This document shows, piece after piece, positions 47,338 through 55,571 of a stretch of DNA of 64,000 nucleotides. The notes beneath the pieces were generated by a model. That model saw only the letters and a list, made by a program, of their open reading frames with translations. It ran no database searches and was not told where the DNA came from. The DNA is from Bradyrhizobium sp. dw_78 (lineage in GTDB: Bacteria > Pseudomonadota > Alphaproteobacteria > Rhizobiales > Xanthobacteraceae): the NCBI RefSeq assembly GCF_018449525.1, contig NZ_JAAVUS010000005.1, positions 214,001 through 278,000 on the forward strand, in the 5' to 3' direction. A program made the position numbers and the translations under genes. Position 1 is the stretch's first letter. Each line of letters opens with the position of its first letter.

Positions 47338-48981
47338 TTAAACCCGGCGGCGTTCGCGCGGCATCAGGGCGCGGTCCGATGGTTCGCCTTCTGCTGGCAC
47401 GGCCAATGGCGCTTGAACAGGGCGTTCGGTCCTGCGTTGCTTCTTTGCGATCGGCTGGGTGTCGGAAGCCTGCACCAGCCACCAGGTGAGGATGGTGGCG
47501 ACCAGGCAGAATGCGGCGCTGGCCGCAAACAGCATCGTATAGCCCGCCGTAAAACTTTGCAGCGCCAGCGCGTGGAGCGTTGCTGCGGAAATTGACGGTA
47601 TGCCGTCGCCCGACAGGTTTCCCGAGGCGACATCGCGGATAAATCCAGCTCTCGCGTTGTCATCGATCGCCGGGAGCGCCGCGCTGATCAGCACGGAGAT
47701 CCGGCTGAACAACACCACGCCCAGTGCCGCGAACCCGATCACGATGCCGGTGAACCGCATCGTGCCGGAGATGCCGGATGCCATGCCGGCCCGTTCCGCG
47801 GGAATGACGGTCATCCCGACCTTGGTGGTCTCGCCGTTCAATAGGCCGGCCCCGAGGCCGGTCACCAGCATGGCCGCCAGCATCCAGCGATAATCCTGAT
47901 GGCCGGCGACGAGCGCCACGAGGCCAAGGCCGATGCTCACCAGCGCAAGCCCCGCGGTCAGCAGGGTGCGTCCGGTCAGGCGGTGGGAAAGATACGACGT
48001 GACGATCCGTGGCACGATGAACAGCGGTAGCGCCATCGGCAGCATGGCGAGCCCGGCCGCGCGCGGCGAGAAGCCAAGCGCGTGCTGAAAATAGATCGGC
48101 ATGAATGTCAGCATGCTGAGCAGGCCGGCCGCAAAAGAGAACTGGGCGATATTGGCGCCGAGATAGGTCGGCCGGCGGAAGAACGAGAAATCCACCATCG
48201 GGCGGGCCTCGCGCAACTCGACGACGGCGAAGAGGGCCAGAAAGAGGATCGCGCCGATCCCTTCGGCGAGGATGTGCGGGCTGGTCCAGCCATCGTGATT
48301 GCCCGAGATCAACGCCAGCGTCGTCAGGAAGAGGAACGCGCTGAAAGTCGATACGCCGGCGAGGTCGAAACGAACGGCCCCCGGATCCCTGGAATCGGTG
48401 ATGACGACCGCCACGAGCGCGATCGTCAGCGCGCCCACGGGAAGGTTGATGTAGAAGGCCCATTCCCAGCCGAACCCCTGCGTGATCAGGCCGCCGACGA
48501 TCGGCCCCAGCGAAATCCCGATCCCGACCACGGAGCCCCAGAACGCGAAGGCGCGCGCCCGTTCGTCGCCCTTGAAGAAGCTCGACAAGGTCGCCAGCGC
48601 CGCGCTGAGCTGAAGCGCGGCGCCCGCGCCCTGAAACGCGCGCGCCGTGACCAGGGTCGCAAGGTTGGGCGCCGCGCCGCAGAAGAACGAGGCGGCCGTG
48701 AACAGGACAAGTCCCGTCATCAACACGCGCTTGCGCCCGAACCGGTCGGCAAATGCGCCGGCCGGCAGCAGCAGCGAGGCAAAGGCAAGCGTGTAGGCGG
48801 TGACCACCCATTCGATCCCAGCGAAATTCGCTTTCAGCGAGTCGCTGATCGATGGCAGCGAGACCGCGACGATATTGGCGTCGAGCTGCAGCATGAAGGA
48901 GGGCGCCGACACGCAGATCAGCACCAGGGCCGCGCGATATCGCTCGATCAGGGATTTCGGGGGATCAATGGCGGTCTGCAT
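47338..48981 (-). CDS. MFS transporter, DHA2 (EmrB/QacA) drug-efflux family
   Basis: 547 residues with 14 predicted membrane helices, as in DHA2 exporters. Motifs are FMLQLDANIVAVSLPSI in helix 1, GAFADRFGRKRVLMTG after helix 2 (motif A) and GSVVGIGISLGPIVGGLI (motif C, antiporter). A basic hydrophilic tail of about 40 residues follows. Second gene after the tautomerase (16-base gap), both divergent from a MarR gene, so proton-driven efflux of some aromatic or electrophilic compound under MarR control is likely. Confidence 0.9.
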   Translation of the reverse strand: MQTAIDPPKSLIERYRAALVLICVSAPSFMLQLDANIVAVSLPSISDSLKANFAGIEWVVTAYTLAFASLLLPAGAFADRFGRKRVLMTGLVLFTAASFFCGAAPNLATLVTARAFQGAGAALQLSAALATLSSFFKGDERARAFAFWGSVVGIGISLGPIVGGLITQGFGWEWAFYINLPVGALTIALVAVVITDSRDPGAVRFDLAGVSTFSAFLFLTTLALISGNHDGWTSPHILAEGIGAILFLALFAVVELREARPMVDFSFFRRPTYLGANIAQFSFAAGLLSMLTFMPIYFQHALGFSPRAAGLAMLPMALPLFIVPRIVTSYLSHRLTGRTLLTAGLALVSIGLGLVALVAGHQDYRWMLAAMLVTGLGAGLLNGETTKVGMTVIPAERAGMASGISGTMRFTGIVIGFAALGVVLFSRISVLISAALPAIDDNARAGFIRDVASGNLSGDGIPSISAATLHALALQSFTAGYTMLFAASAAFCLVATILTWWLVQASDTQPIAKKQRRTERPVQAPLAVPAEGEPSDRALMPRERRRV

Positions 48982-48997
48982 GTTGCGCTCTTGATGG

Positions 48998-49381
48998 TCA
49001 GGCCGCGTATTGCGCCACGCCGTTGCCGAACGACCAGTTTTCCTTCTTCACCTCGACCAGCGAGATGAAGACGTCTTCCGGCCGCACCTTGAGCGAGGCG
49101 GACAGGCCTTCGGCGATGGCCTTGTACAGCGCCTGTTTCTGTGCGACCGATCGGCCCTCGTTGAAGAAGATCTGGATGATGATGAGATCGCGCGTTCGGT
49201 GGATCCCGAGATAATCGGGATCGAAGATGAAGTTGTCCGCGGCATGTTCGCCGATGATCTGGAAATGGTCGTTTTTGGGAACGCCTGTGGTGGCGACCAT
49301 CGCCTCGTAAACGATCTGCCCGGCTTTTTGCCGGTAATTCGCGTCTTTTCCCTTTTCAAGGTCGATACGTACCAGCGGCAT
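48998..49381 (-). CDS. Tautomerase-family protein (4-oxalocrotonate tautomerase superfamily)
   Basis: 127 residues from ATG 49381, preceded by GGAGAG. After start removal the N-terminus is PLVRIDLEKGKDA, so the catalytic Pro-1 of the family is present. The double length, the IQIFFNEGRSVAQKQALYKAIAEGL helix and FISLVEVKKENWSFGNGVAQY resemble the long tautomerase (MSAD-like) group. Probably acts on an unsaturated or aromatic-derived acid. It lies directly behind a duplicated MarR operator. Confidence 0.88.
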   Translation of the reverse strand: MPLVRIDLEKGKDANYRQKAGQIVYEAMVATTGVPKNDHFQIIGEHAADNFIFDPDYLGIHRTRDLIIIQIFFNEGRSVAQKQALYKAIAEGLSASLKVRPEDVFISLVEVKKENWSFGNGVAQYAA

Positions 49382-49414
49382 CGGTCTCTCCATTCGATCG
49401 GAAAACCCATTTAC

Positions 49415-49455
49415 TTGCATATGCAAGCGTCGAACGGTATATCTTGCATATGCAA
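49415..49455. promoter_or_regulatory. Duplicated MarR operator (two TTGCATATGCAA palindromes)
   Basis: Perfect 12-base palindromes TTGCATATGCAA at 49415-49426 and 49444-49455, 29 bases centre to centre (close to three helical turns), in the gap between the tautomerase and MarR genes. Such a pair would let the MarR protein repress both directions at once. Confidence 0.8.
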
Positions 49456-49490
49456 ACAAATAGTCAAGGTTGATCCCGGAGCGGCGAGAT

Positions 49491-49952
49491 ATGGCGACCA
49501 GCGGCAAGCAGCGGAAAAGCGCCTGCAATTGCACCGCCTTACGCAAGGCGTCGCGGCGGGTGTCACAGCTTTATGATTCTGCATTGGAGCCTTGCGGATT
49601 GCGGACCACTCAGCGGGCGATCCTCAACCACATCGCCCGCAGTGGCACGCCGCCGCTGGGCGAACTGGCCGAGGCGCTGGTGATGGACCGGGGCGCGCTC
49701 ACGCATAATCTGAAGCCGCTGGAGCGCGACGGGCTGGTCGAGATCCGCGTCGATCCGCAGGATCGCCGCAACCGCCTGGTCGCCCTGACGTCGGCCGGCC
49801 GGAAAAAGCTCGAGGAGTCGACCCTGCTCTGGAAGTGCGCCCAGGAGGGATTCGAAGCCGCGTTCGGCGTGGCGAAGTCGGCGGCGCTGCGCCAGGCGCT
49901 GGAGTTTGTCGTGTCCGAAGACTTCGCGGCCGCGTTCAACCGCCGCCACTGA
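49491..49952 (+). CDS. MarR-family transcriptional regulator
   Basis: 153 residues from ATG 49491 (a TTG at 49470 also opens the frame). Winged-helix core: RTTQRAILNHIARSGTPPLGELAEALVMDRGALTHNLKPLERDGLVEIRVDPQDRRNRLVALTSAGRKKLEE, with the D-x-R wing. An early CNC motif (about 13-15) could sense oxidants or electrophiles. Divergent from tautomerase and DHA2 exporter genes across the duplicated operator. The 3' end overlaps the convergent MFS gene by 17 bases. Confidence 0.92.
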   Translation: MATSGKQRKSACNCTALRKASRRVSQLYDSALEPCGLRTTQRAILNHIARSGTPPLGELAEALVMDRGALTHNLKPLERDGLVEIRVDPQDRRNRLVALTSAGRKKLEESTLLWKCAQEGFEAAFGVAKSAALRQALEFVVSEDFAAAFNRRH

Positions 49953-51201
49953 AGTTCGCATCGGCCTGGTCGCGGACGGCGGCGGCCTCGTCGTCGCCCG
50001 GCTGCCTGCCGCTTGCGAGATAAACCACCGCAACCATTGCAGCCAGCAGGCCGGATGCGGCGCCGGCGCCGAGCGCCCAGCGCGGACCGAAGGCGTCGGC
50101 GATCCAGCCCACGATCGGCGCGCCGATCGGTGTGCCGCCCAGCGCGATCGCGAGCAGGATCGCGATCACGCGGCCGCGCATCGCAGGTTCGGTCGAAATC
50201 TGCACCAGACTGTTGATCGATGTCGTCAGCGTCTGCGCGGCGATGCCGACGACAAAGAGCGCGAGGCCGAACAGCGCGTAGTCCGGCATCACCGCCGCGA
50301 GCGTGCAGCCGGCGCCGAAGATCGCGGCGCCGGCGAGCAGCACCGGAATGCCCGGTTTCGCCCGCGCCGCGGCCATCAGCGCCCCGGTCACCGATCCCGC
50401 CGCCATCATCGAGCTCAGCAATCCATAAGCGCCGGCGCCCTTGTGAAACACCGTCACCGACATGGTCGAGATGAAGATCGGAAAGTTGAATCCAAAGGTT
50501 CCGACCAGAAACAGCATCAGCAGGATGACCTTGAGGTCCGGGCGGCCCCAGACGTAGCGAAAGCCATCGGCAAAACTGCCGCGGCTGCGGATGGCGCGGT
50601 GGCTGGGCTTGAGCTGGCCGCGCCGCAGCAGGTTGAGCGAACAGAGCACGGCGAGAAAGGAGAGGCCGTTGATCAGGAACACCCATCCGGTGCCGATTCC
50701 GGCGATCAGGCCGCCGGCGATCGCCGGCCCGATCATGCGCGCGGCATTGAAGGAGGTCGAGTTGAGTCCCAACGCGTTCGGAAGGTGTTTCTCGTCGACG
50801 AGTTCCGAGATGAAGGTCTGCCGCGCCGGCGAATCGAAAGCGGCCGCGGAACCGAACAGAAATGCGAAGACGTAAACGTGCCATAGCTGAACCAGGCCGG
50901 TCACGACCAGCAGACCGAGGCCGAGCGCCAGCAGGCCCATCGTGGCCTGCGTGCAGAACACGAGCTTGCGCCGGTCGAGATGATCGGCGGCGAATCCGGT
51001 GAACGGCAGCAGCAGGATCTGCGGGCCGAATTGCAGGCCCATCACGATGCCGACGGCGGTCGCATTGCGGTGCGTCAGCTCGGTGAGCACGAGCCAGTCC
51101 TGCGCGGTGCGCTGCATCCAGGTGCCGACATTGGAGACCAGCGCGCCCGCCGCCCAGATCCGGTAGTTGGCGCTCTCCAGCGCGCGGAAAGGCCCTCTCA
51201 A
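49936..51201 (-). CDS. MFS transporter (MFS_3, EntS-like)
   Basis: 421 residues with 12 membrane helices. N-terminal FRALESANYRIWAAGALVSNVGTWMQRTAQDWLVLTEL is the standard opening of the MFS_3 group; GFAADHLDRRKLVF is motif A, and SPARQTFISELVDEKHLPNALGLNSTSFNAARMIGPAIAGGLI follows. Substrate unknown; relatives export siderophores or drugs. Last gene of a four-gene unit (MarR, isochorismatase-like, membrane protein, MFS), starting inside the end of the preceding gene (ATGA). Confidence 0.92.
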   Translation of the reverse strand: MRGPFRALESANYRIWAAGALVSNVGTWMQRTAQDWLVLTELTHRNATAVGIVMGLQFGPQILLLPFTGFAADHLDRRKLVFCTQATMGLLALGLGLLVVTGLVQLWHVYVFAFLFGSAAAFDSPARQTFISELVDEKHLPNALGLNSTSFNAARMIGPAIAGGLIAGIGTGWVFLINGLSFLAVLCSLNLLRRGQLKPSHRAIRSRGSFADGFRYVWGRPDLKVILLMLFLVGTFGFNFPIFISTMSVTVFHKGAGAYGLLSSMMAAGSVTGALMAAARAKPGIPVLLAGAAIFGAGCTLAAVMPDYALFGLALFVVGIAAQTLTTSINSLVQISTEPAMRGRVIAILLAIALGGTPIGAPIVGWIADAFGPRWALGAGAASGLLAAMVAVVYLASGRQPGDDEAAAVRDQADANFSGGG

Positions 51202-51539
51202 GGCGATACGCGGCCTTGCAGCGGAGAGTTGCCGCCATGAAACCGGCCGAACATGCGGGCTGTCATTACACCGAACAGCAGAATGCCCAATCCCAGCGCG
51301 GCGGCGTCATCGAGGGCGTGCAGATCGAAATTGCCGACGTGGCAGACCAGCAGATATCCGATCGCCAGGTTGAAGAAGCCCCACAGGACATTCACGGTCG
51401 ACGAGGAAAGTCCCTCGCCGTGCGGTTTGGCGAATGGACTTTGAAACGGGCGTCCCATCACGCCGCTGACGAAATGTGGAACGGCGTTGGTGAGGATCGC
51501 GCCGCCGCCGAAATAAGCCAGATAATGAAGCGATTCCAC
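51198..51539 (-). CDS. Small four-helix membrane protein, unknown function
   Basis: 113 residues from ATG 51539. Hydrophobic segments at about 4-25, 50-66 and 78-98 separated by polar loops; HYLAYFGGGAILTNAVPHFVSGVMGRPFQSPFA near the start may be a family signature that I do not recognise by name. The stop overlaps the start of the MFS gene by four bases and its own start lies two bases after the isochorismatase stop, so it belongs to the same operon. Confidence 0.75.
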   Translation of the reverse strand: MESLHYLAYFGGGAILTNAVPHFVSGVMGRPFQSPFAKPHGEGLSSSTVNVLWGFFNLAIGYLLVCHVGNFDLHALDDAAALGLGILLFGVMTARMFGRFHGGNSPLQGRVSP

Positions 51540-51541
51540 GT

Positions 51542-52123
51542 TCAGGCACTCCTGCTTTCGCTACGCGATGCTGCGTCGAGCAGATCGAGGATCTGCCGCG
51601 TCGTGCCGGTCTCGCTCATCTTCGGAAAGATCCGCGTGACGCTGTTGTGGTGCGCGTCGGCATTCATGTCGGTCACGGCATCGACCGCGAGCGTGACGTT
51701 GAAGCCGAGTTCGTGGGCATGACGAGCGGTGGACTCGACACCGGCGGTGGTCGCAACGCCGATCACGACGACCTGTGTCGCGCCCTTTTCTTTCAGGTAT
51801 TTTTCAAGATCGGTGTTGGTGAAGGCGCCCCATGTCCGCTTCGTGACTAGATGCTCGTCCGGCCGGCGGTTGAGTTGGGGGATGATCTCGGTCCAGTCGG
51901 CGGGAATGTCCTTAAGGGAGATCGTGTGCTCGGTGCGGCCCGGCGCGCGGCCGTCGACACTGATGAAGACGACCGGCAGCTTGCGGGCGCGAAAGGCTTC
52001 CGCCAGCGCGACGGCGTTCTCGATCACGCCCGCGATCGGGTGGGCTGTCGGCAGGGCGATGATGCCCTTTTGCAAATCGACCACCAGCAAGGCGGTTTTG
52101 GTGTCGAGGGTTGTTACCGTCAT
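51542..52123 (-). CDS. Isochorismatase-family hydrolase
   Basis: 193 residues from ATG 52123 with GGAG upstream. Cysteine-hydrolase fold: TALLVVDLQKGI (catalytic Asp), TKRTWGAFTNTDLEKYLKEKG (catalytic Lys) and VVVIGVATTAGVESTARHAHELGF, where the usual active-site Cys of V-x-T-x-x-C-V is replaced by Ala-Gly (TTAGVES). Without that Cys nicotinamidase-type chemistry is doubtful; some isochorismatases lack it too. Second gene of the MarR-led operon. Confidence 0.88.
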   Translation of the reverse strand: MTVTTLDTKTALLVVDLQKGIIALPTAHPIAGVIENAVALAEAFRARKLPVVFISVDGRAPGRTEHTISLKDIPADWTEIIPQLNRRPDEHLVTKRTWGAFTNTDLEKYLKEKGATQVVVIGVATTAGVESTARHAHELGFNVTLAVDAVTDMNADAHHNSVTRIFPKMSETGTTRQILDLLDAASRSESRSA

Positions 52124-52137
52124 TTTCTTGCTCTCCG

Positions 52138-52593
52138 TTACGCGGTGTCGACGAGGCGGTTGAGTAGGCGCATGGCAAAGGCCAGTTGCGCCTGTTCTTC
52201 CGCGGACAATTTGGTTTGGATCGCGCGCAGCAGCCAATCCTGCCGCGCGGCGCGGCCGCTCCGGATCAATTCACGGCAGGCAGGCGTCAAAGACAGGATG
52301 GTTTGCCGCCCGTCGCTGGGGTCGGGCGAGCCCTTGACCAGTCCCAGAGCTTCGAGCCCGGCGATGGTCGCACCCATGGATTGCGGACGAACGCCCTCCG
52401 TCCGCGCCAGCGCGGTGACGGTCGCAGGTCCGTCCTGGTGGAGATGTCGAAGGACCGCGACTTGCGAAGGCGTCAGGTCTCCCGCGGAGGCCTGCTCGCG
52501 CAGCTTTCGCTTCAGCTTGCCGCTCAGCGCATGAAGTTCGGCCGCCAGCGCGGCGGCATCAGGGGGCGGGAGTTCCGTCTTGCGTCGGTTCAT
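52138..52593 (-). CDS. MarR-family transcriptional regulator
   Basis: 151 residues from ATG 52593. Winged-helix core LTPSQVAVLRHLHQDGPATVTALARTEGVRPQSMGATIAGLEALGLVKGSPDPSDGRQTILSLTPACRELI. First gene of the operon with the isochorismatase-like protein, small membrane protein and MFS exporter, which it most likely represses. The region before it (52594-52650) is AT-rich (AAACTACAAAGGTAAACTT) and may hold its operator, though I see no clean palindrome. Confidence 0.9.
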   Translation of the reverse strand: MNRRKTELPPPDAAALAAELHALSGKLKRKLREQASAGDLTPSQVAVLRHLHQDGPATVTALARTEGVRPQSMGATIAGLEALGLVKGSPDPSDGRQTILSLTPACRELIRSGRAARQDWLLRAIQTKLSAEEQAQLAFAMRLLNRLVDTA

Positions 52594-52718
52594 GCGCGCA
52601 AGTCTAGCAGATACGAAGGAAAACTACAAAGGTAAACTTCATAATAATCCAGCCTACCGCCCCTGATCGCCGAACCGATCACTTCAGGCCAGGAAGATGC
52701 CGATTATCAATAGGCCGG

Positions 52719-54233
52719 TTATATCGTGACGGGCCTTTTCCATCCGCCGAAGGTTTTTTCGAGATGCTGGACCAGCGCCAGCGCGACGTCTTCGCGCCAC
52801 GGCCTGGCGGCGACCTGGACCCCGAGCGGAAGCCCCTCGGGCGAGGTGCCGACCCGCACGGTGGCCGTCGGCCATCCCGTCAGATTATAGGCTTGGGCAT
52901 AGCCGAAGCCCTTGCGGTTCTCTTCATCGAAGCTGGTGCCGTGCGGCAAGGCCGGAAACGGCGCCACCGCCGACAGGATCGCATCGTAGTTTTCCATGAA
53001 GCGCAGCATGGAGTTGCTGAAAAGGTCCCATCGCACGAACGCCGCCAGCGCGTCGGTGGTGTTGGCCATCGCCGGCGCCACCGAATGGGTCAGGGCCTGC
53101 TCGAACAGCGGCGAGATCGGATCGCTGCCGATGCTCTTGAGGAACGCGCGCGTGCCGGCGCCGCCGTCGCCGCGGCTCATGTCGAAATAGACTGTGCCGG
53201 CCTTGCCGGCGTCCGGCGGCCGGCTTTCATCGACCTTGACGCCGGCGTCCATGAAGGCCTTGGCGGAATCACGCACCGCGGCGCTGATTTCCTTGGTCGG
53301 CGTGGCCATGCCGTCGTCCTCGAAATAGGCCAATTTCAATCCGCTCAACGTCACCGCTTTCGGATCCATGAGCGGCATTCCGACGATCGAATGATCGCGG
53401 AAGTCGGGGCCGGCGATGATCGGCAAGGCCAAAGCGAGGTCTTCGACGTGGCGCGCGATCAGGCTGACGTGAAACACCGCATTGCGGGCGCCGAGCGGCA
53501 ACGGAAACTGGCCGGTGCGCGGAACCCGGCCGGAGGTCGGCTTGATCGCCGCCAGCCCGCAGAAATGTGCCGGAATTCGGATGCTGCCGCCGGCGTCGGT
53601 GCCGAGACCGAGCGGCGAACCGCAGGCCGAGATAATCGCGGCCTCGCCGCCGCTACTGCCGCCCGGCGTGCAAGCGAGGTCATAGGGATTGTTGGTCCGT
53701 CCATAGACCAGATTGTCGGTTTCGATCGCGCCCGCCAATTCCGGTACATTGGTCTTGCCAAGGATGATGCCGCCCGCGGCGCGCAGCCGGGCCACCGCCG
53801 TGGCGTCGGCCTTGGGAACGTAATTCGCGCGGCCCTTGGTGCCGCCGGTGCAGATCACGCCGTTCGTTTCCAGCGTATCCTTGATGGTGATGGGAACGCC
53901 GTGCAGAGGCCCCTTGATGTCGCCGCGGGCCAGCGCCGCGTCGGCTTCGTCCGCCTCCTTGCGCGCCGATTCGGCCGTGAGCTGGACCACGGCGTTCAGT
54001 TTCGGATTGACCCTGGCAATCTGATCGAGATGGGCCTCGACGATGGCTCTCGAACTGAGGCTTTTGGATCGGATCGCCACCGCCAATTCGCTGGCTGATT
54101 TCGAAATGATCTCGCTGCCGTCCCCTGCGGCGGCTTCGGCGGGGCCGATGAACGGCGAGCGCATTGCCGCGGCAACGGCGCCTGCGGCCGCAACCGTACC
54201 CAGGAAATCCCGACGCCCCATTTTGCTGTCCAT
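52719..54233 (-). CDS. Amidase-signature enzyme with Tat signal
   Basis: 504 residues from ATG 54233. A twin-arginine signal (MGRRDFLGTVAAAGAVAAAMRSPFIGPAEAAA) sends it to the periplasm. The amidase-signature triad is clear: Lys in VPITIKDTLETNG, the two Ser in CTPGGSSGGEAA and GTDAGGSIRIPAHFCG. Hydrolyses some amide; substrate unknown. A longer open frame to 54320 adds nothing sensible. The intergenic region 54234-54579 carries no gene that I can support. Confidence 0.9.
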   Translation of the reverse strand: MDSKMGRRDFLGTVAAAGAVAAAMRSPFIGPAEAAAGDGSEIISKSASELAVAIRSKSLSSRAIVEAHLDQIARVNPKLNAVVQLTAESARKEADEADAALARGDIKGPLHGVPITIKDTLETNGVICTGGTKGRANYVPKADATAVARLRAAGGIILGKTNVPELAGAIETDNLVYGRTNNPYDLACTPGGSSGGEAAIISACGSPLGLGTDAGGSIRIPAHFCGLAAIKPTSGRVPRTGQFPLPLGARNAVFHVSLIARHVEDLALALPIIAGPDFRDHSIVGMPLMDPKAVTLSGLKLAYFEDDGMATPTKEISAAVRDSAKAFMDAGVKVDESRPPDAGKAGTVYFDMSRGDGGAGTRAFLKSIGSDPISPLFEQALTHSVAPAMANTTDALAAFVRWDLFSNSMLRFMENYDAILSAVAPFPALPHGTSFDEENRKGFGYAQAYNLTGWPTATVRVGTSPEGLPLGVQVAARPWREDVALALVQHLEKTFGGWKRPVTI

Positions 54234-54512
54234 CTGCAACCCCGTTCGTAAGCCGGCCTGCGCTGCAATGTGCAGCCCATTCTTGGTTCCAGGCACATGC
54301 AAGGACTGTGCAATGGGCAAACGGATTATTCCGGTCCGGCAAAATCGTCACGGAAAATTGGGAACCGGCTATATCCCCGATATCAGGCCGGCCCTTCACG
54401 CGCGGCATCTTGCAGCGTCCGGCGCCCTTATGTGTCAGGAGGCCTTACCTGGCCGAAAACCTTCCCGGCTCGAGTCGGGGACAGCGGCGCCGTCGTCGAG
54501 ATGCAGGCAAGG

Positions 54513-54546
54513 TTTGCGCTTAAAACGTCACGGGCCTGTGCTATAG
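54513..54546 (+). promoter_or_regulatory. Possible promoter of the zinc-ribbon gene
   Basis: TTGCGCTTAAAACG with TGCTATAGACG downstream; CTATAG (54541-54546) makes a fair -10, and CTTAAA (54519-54524) at 16 bases or TTGCGC further up a weak -35. Transcription would begin about 30 bases before ATG 54580. Confidence 0.35.
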
Positions 54547-54579
54547 ACGGCGCCTGCACATTCATGACGGTAGGGGCTG

Positions 54580-54786
54580 ATGTCGAAGCAAGCGATGCGC
54601 GAGGAGGCGGAGCGCCTGATCCGCGAGACGATGGAAAAGAAGAACATCGTCATCAAGCAGGGCAATACCCGCATTGAGGCTGTCTGCGGCAAATGCGGCG
54701 CTCCGAACCGGATCCAGGCGGAGAAGGGCCAGGTCCGCGTCAAATTCGCCTGCAAGCAATGCGGGCACAAGCAGGAGACGCTTTAG
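54580..54786 (+). CDS. Small zinc-ribbon protein, unknown function
   Basis: 68 residues with TAGGGG before ATG 54580. A helical N-terminus (residues 1-20, charged) is followed by a four-cysteine zinc ribbon: C36-x-x-C39 and C58-x-x-C61, each followed by Gly (CGKCG, CKQCG). The spacing and beta-strand pattern between fit a rubredoxin-like knuckle pair. Could bind RNA, DNA or protein. Convergent with the DUF2478 gene. High confidence that it is real, low on role. Confidence 0.75.
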   Translation: MSKQAMREEAERLIRETMEKKNIVIKQGNTRIEAVCGKCGAPNRIQAEKGQVRVKFACKQCGHKQETL

Positions 54787-54819
54787 AAAAGTGCCGGCAG
54801 AAAATCGTCGGCCTTGGGA

Positions 54820-55386
54820 TTATTTGAGGACTTCGCAGAAGGTCTTGCTGTCCCGGCCGACGAAGCTGCCGTTTCGCGCCGAAACGGCATCCCACCACGC
54901 ATTCAGCGCCTCGCGGCTGCAGCGCAGCTTCACGCTCATGCCGTCGGCGAATTTGATCCAATCGGCAAAACGGTTGTCGGGTACGGCAATCACGACCGGA
55001 ATATCGGCGCTCAGCGCGCGCTCGATCAGGTAGGAAAGGCCTTTGCCCTCGCGCTCCTGGCGGCCGAAACGGTTGACGATCACGAGGTCGGCGCCCTGGT
55101 CGATGGCGCTGGCGACCTGACTGCCGGCGTCCAGCAACTGGCCGACGTCGAGCCGGCAGCCCGTCGCGCAACTCCCGAGATCCTGAAACAGCTGCAATTC
55201 CTCGCCGGTGTGGACCAGCATCGCCGATAGTTTCGGCGCATCGAGGCAATGATGGCCGGTCTGCACCAGCCCGACCGCCCGATAGCCGCGGCGTTTCAGG
55301 TCGGCGGCAAAATCGCGCAGGATCCGGTCCGGATCCTGGTCCCGCTCGTAAACGAGTGCTGCGAGGTCAGATTGGGAGTCGAACAT
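54820..55386 (-). CDS. DUF2478 protein, molybdenum-linked NTPase-like
   Basis: 188 residues from ATG 55386. DUF2478 features: LAALVYERDQDPDRILRDFAADLKRRGYRAVGLVQTG near the start, QDLGSCATGCRLDVGQLLDAGSQV, GADLVIVNRFGRQEREGKGLSYLIERAL and IPVVIAVPDNR. Members commonly sit beside molybdate transport genes and sometimes are fused to their ATPases; no Walker A is visible. A ModE-like box stands 44 bases upstream, and a ModA-like gene and a ModE-like gene are near, supporting a molybdenum role. Confidence 0.82.
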   Translation of the reverse strand: MFDSQSDLAALVYERDQDPDRILRDFAADLKRRGYRAVGLVQTGHHCLDAPKLSAMLVHTGEELQLFQDLGSCATGCRLDVGQLLDAGSQVASAIDQGADLVIVNRFGRQEREGKGLSYLIERALSADIPVVIAVPDNRFADWIKFADGMSVKLRCSREALNAWWDAVSARNGSFVGRDSKTFCEVLK

Positions 55387-55429
55387 GGCGCATCCTGCAA
55401 TTCCGGAAACCGGCGATGCCGGTCGGAAA

Positions 55430-55453
55430 CGTTGTATCATCTTATATATCACG
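55430..55453. promoter_or_regulatory. ModE-like box 1 (DUF2478 side)
   Basis: CGTTGTAT-N8-ATATCACG, an imperfect 24-base palindrome close to the ModE operator form CGTTATAT-N8-ATATAACG (E. coli modA has this layout). Lies 44 bases upstream of the DUF2478 start. Confidence 0.6.
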
Positions 55454-55528
55454 ATTGCGCCTGGCAGACCACCGGGTCGCGGACGCCCGGTTGGCCTTAA
55501 TACCGGCTGGACGCGGCGAGAGGAATAG

Positions 55529-55552
55529 CGATATGTTCTATAAAATATAACG
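55529..55552. promoter_or_regulatory. ModE-like box 2 (55572-gene side)
   Basis: CGATATGT-N8-ATATAACG with the same 24-base layout; the right half is exactly ATATAACG. It stands 20 bases before the unknown gene at 55572. The two boxes are 99 bases apart, one for each divergent promoter. Confidence 0.6.
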
Positions 55553-55571
55553 AACAGCGGTCCGGAGCTTG

